A DNA stretch of 64,000 nucleotides from the NCBI RefSeq assembly GCF_024055715.1, contig NZ_JAMXMV010000003.1, positions 496,001 through 560,000 on the forward strand, in the 5' to 3' direction. The position numbers and the translations under genes are program-made. The number at the start of each line of letters is the position of its first letter. Positions within the stretch are counted from its first letter, which is position 1. This stretch comes from Actinoallomurus soli (lineage in GTDB: Bacteria > Actinomycetota > Actinomycetes > Streptosporangiales > Streptosporangiaceae). Below the pieces are notes generated by a model. That model saw only the letters and a program-made list of their open reading frames with translations, was not told the origin of the DNA and ran no database searches. Below are positions 62,888 through 64,000 of this stretch, one piece after another.

Positions 62888-63720
62888 GGTTGGAACTCCA
62901 TTCTGGGCAGCGGCGCGTCCGTGTTCCGGCCCGCCGGAGCGTGGTCCGGCAGGGCGTTCCGGCCCGCCGGAGCGTGGTCCGGCAGGGCGTTCCGGCCCGC
63001 CGGAGCGTTCTGGTCGACCTGGGCGCCGGCGAGGAACAGGGCGAGCCCTTGAGCGGCGGCCGCGGTGGCGGCCCAGAGCCGTTCGCCGCCCGCCGCGGAC
63101 GTGTGCGCGGCGATGACCGGCAGGATGAGGTGCGGCTCCTGGGACGGGTAGCAGCGCGCTCCCGCCTCCCGCCGCGCGTGGCAGCCGGCGACGTCGACCA
63201 GCACCGGATGCCCGGTGTGCGGGCGGTGCACGCCGGCGGCGTAGGGCAGGTCCTCGTAGTAGATCAGCGCGCGGCCGGGCGCCTCGTCGGCGACCACGCG
63301 CTCCGCGGCCGACCGGGCGGCCCGGTGGTCGACGTGCCCGCCGACGGCCAGCGGCACGAGCAGCAGGTCGGGACGGACCGCGCGCAGCACCGAGGCGAGC
63401 GTCTCGGCCGTATCGGACACGATGTCCGGCTCGGGCGGCGCGCCCATCTCCGTGTCGTCGTCGTAGCCGCGCAGGCTCGCGTCGGGCAGGTCGGCGCCGA
63501 ACAGGCGTGCGTCGGCGAAGGCCGCCCACGTGGCGTCCTCGACGGCGCGCACCGGGCCGGCCGCGCTCGTGCCGTGCGCCGGTGAGCCGGGCGCGTACGT
63601 CGTGCGGCCGAAGACCGTCAGCACTGACAGGGACGCCCCGGCGTCGGCGAGCCGCGCCACGGTGCCGCCCAGTGACCAGGCGATGTCGTCGGGGTGGGGG
63701 GACAGCAGGAGTACGTTCAT
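62881..63720 (-). CDS. PIG-L family N-deacetylase (BtrD/NeoD-like)
   Basis: 279 residues from the ATG at 63720, overlapping the upstream APH stop (TGATG). N-terminal LLLSPHPDDIAWSLGGTVA is the PIG-L zinc site (HPDD) and VGGHVDHRAARSA gives the second His. In butirosin/neomycin pathways this family removes N-acetyl from 2'-N-acetylparomamine, consistent with the neighbouring glycosyltransferase. The C-terminus carries an 11-residue repeat (APAGRNALPDH, two copies plus part). Mycothiol-type deacetylase is the alternative. Confidence 0.85.
   Translation of the reverse strand: MNVLLLSPHPDDIAWSLGGTVARLADAGASLSVLTVFGRTTYAPGSPAHGTSAAGPVRAVEDATWAAFADARLFGADLPDASLRGYDDDTEMGAPPEPDIVSDTAETLASVLRAVRPDLLLVPLAVGGHVDHRAARSAAERVVADEAPGRALIYYEDLPYAAGVHRPHTGHPVLVDVAGCHARREAGARCYPSQEPHLILPVIAAHTSAAGGERLWAATAAAAQGLALFLAGAQVDQNAPAGRNALPDHAPAGRNALPDHAPAGRNTDAPLPRMEFQPW
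62924..63007 (-). repeat. 33-base tandem repeats at the deacetylase 3' end
   Basis: Two exact 33-base units (62924-62956, 62957-62989) plus an 18-base partial encode APAGRNALPDH. In-frame and outside the catalytic region. Confidence 0.85.
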
Positions 63721-64000
63721 CAGACGAACTCGTCCAGGAGTCGGTAGAAGTGGTCCTTGCCGGCGTCGTGGCGGGCGCCGTACCGCGCCAGGAGGCGCGC
63801 CACGGCCGCCCCGTCGCCGGGCGGCTGCTCGGCCACGTCGCGGGAGGCGATGGCCAGGTCCTTCCAGCGGTCGGCCACGCCGAGCCGTCCCACGTCGAGG
63901 ATGCCGGTGAGCGTCAGCGTGTCCGGCGCGACGAGGAAGTTGTCCAGGCAGGGGTCCCCGTGGCACACGACCAGGTCCTCGGTCGCGGGCGGCGGCGTGG
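63720..64000 (-). CDS. Aminoglycoside 3'-phosphotransferase, APH(3')-like (partial, N-terminus off right edge)
   Basis: C-terminal ~93 residues only. VVCHGDPCLDNFLVAP (catalytic Asp), ILDVGRLGVADRWKDLAI (metal Asp) and the end FYRLLDEFV match APH(3') enzymes closely, including the family-typical last residues. It is adjacent to a deacetylase and other aminoglycoside-type genes, so self-resistance by 3'-O-phosphorylation is the likely role, with a biosynthetic kinase as an alternative. The stop overlaps the deacetylase start. Confidence 0.88.
   Translation of the reverse strand, partial: TPPPATEDLVVCHGDPCLDNFLVAPDTLTLTGILDVGRLGVADRWKDLAIASRDVAEQPPGDGAAVARLLARYGARHDAGKDHFYRLLDEFV

Overview
The window is high-GC actinomycete DNA: strong G/C bias at third codon positions, GTG starts, GTGA/ATGA stop-start overlaps, and families typical of filamentous actinobacteria (HTH/DUF397/ATPase trio, DUF574-type methyltransferase, DUF4235, EccC/EccD, ATP-grasp RiPP genes). 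A Streptosporangiales/Thermomonosporaceae-like or Streptomyces-like host is likely, but genus is inference. I saw no tRNA, rRNA, CRISPR array, transposase or integrase.

Layout. 1-7 kb: part of a type VII secretion locus, with a membrane-anchored NACHT NTPase (cut by the left edge), eccC and divergent eccD. 7-11.2 kb: an HTH/DUF397/ATPase regulatory trio followed by a three-gene graspetide cluster (precursor, ATP-grasp ligase, PIMT-like methyltransferase). 11.2-22.4 kb: TetR/SDR pair, secreted and envelope proteins (L,D-transpeptidase, penicillin-binding-type hydrolase, VWA pair), holin-X/DUF3618 pair. 22.4-36.7 kb: HAD phosphatase, pyruvate oxidase-type TPP enzyme, large GH3 enzyme, Cys-rich basic secreted peptide, AraC, methyltransferase, ECF sigma factor, MFS pump, GH18 chitinase, an APH-like kinase. 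36.7-46.8 kb: DUF4235, furA-katG, esterase/MarR, SDR/LysR, and a TetR/cupin/hydrolase locus with shared operator-like sites.

47.1-64 kb (right edge) is the most striking part: a biosynthetic cluster that reads as aminoglycoside/aminocyclitol-type. Its leftward arm holds an APH(3')-like kinase (partial), a PIG-L deacetylase, a radical SAM-SPASM enzyme, a TylF-type methyltransferase (apparently starting at AUU), a Zn dehydrogenase of the 2-deoxy-scyllo-inosamine dehydrogenase type, a scyllo-inosose-type aminotransferase and a GT4 glycosyltransferase. These are tightly overlapping, and the set resembles the paromamine-forming core of 2-deoxystreptamine pathways. The rightward arm holds an uncharacterised flavoprotein-like enzyme, an MFS transporter fused in one ORF to a second copy of that enzyme, and a GMC oxidoreductase. 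A third diverged copy and an unknown protein lie on the opposite strand. No 2-deoxy-scyllo-inosose synthase or second aminotransferase is visible; they may lie beyond 64 kb. Several cluster proteins carry short-period (5-, 6- or 11-residue) tandem repeats as tails or insertions, a shared oddity.

All functions come from reading motifs by eye; no database search was run.
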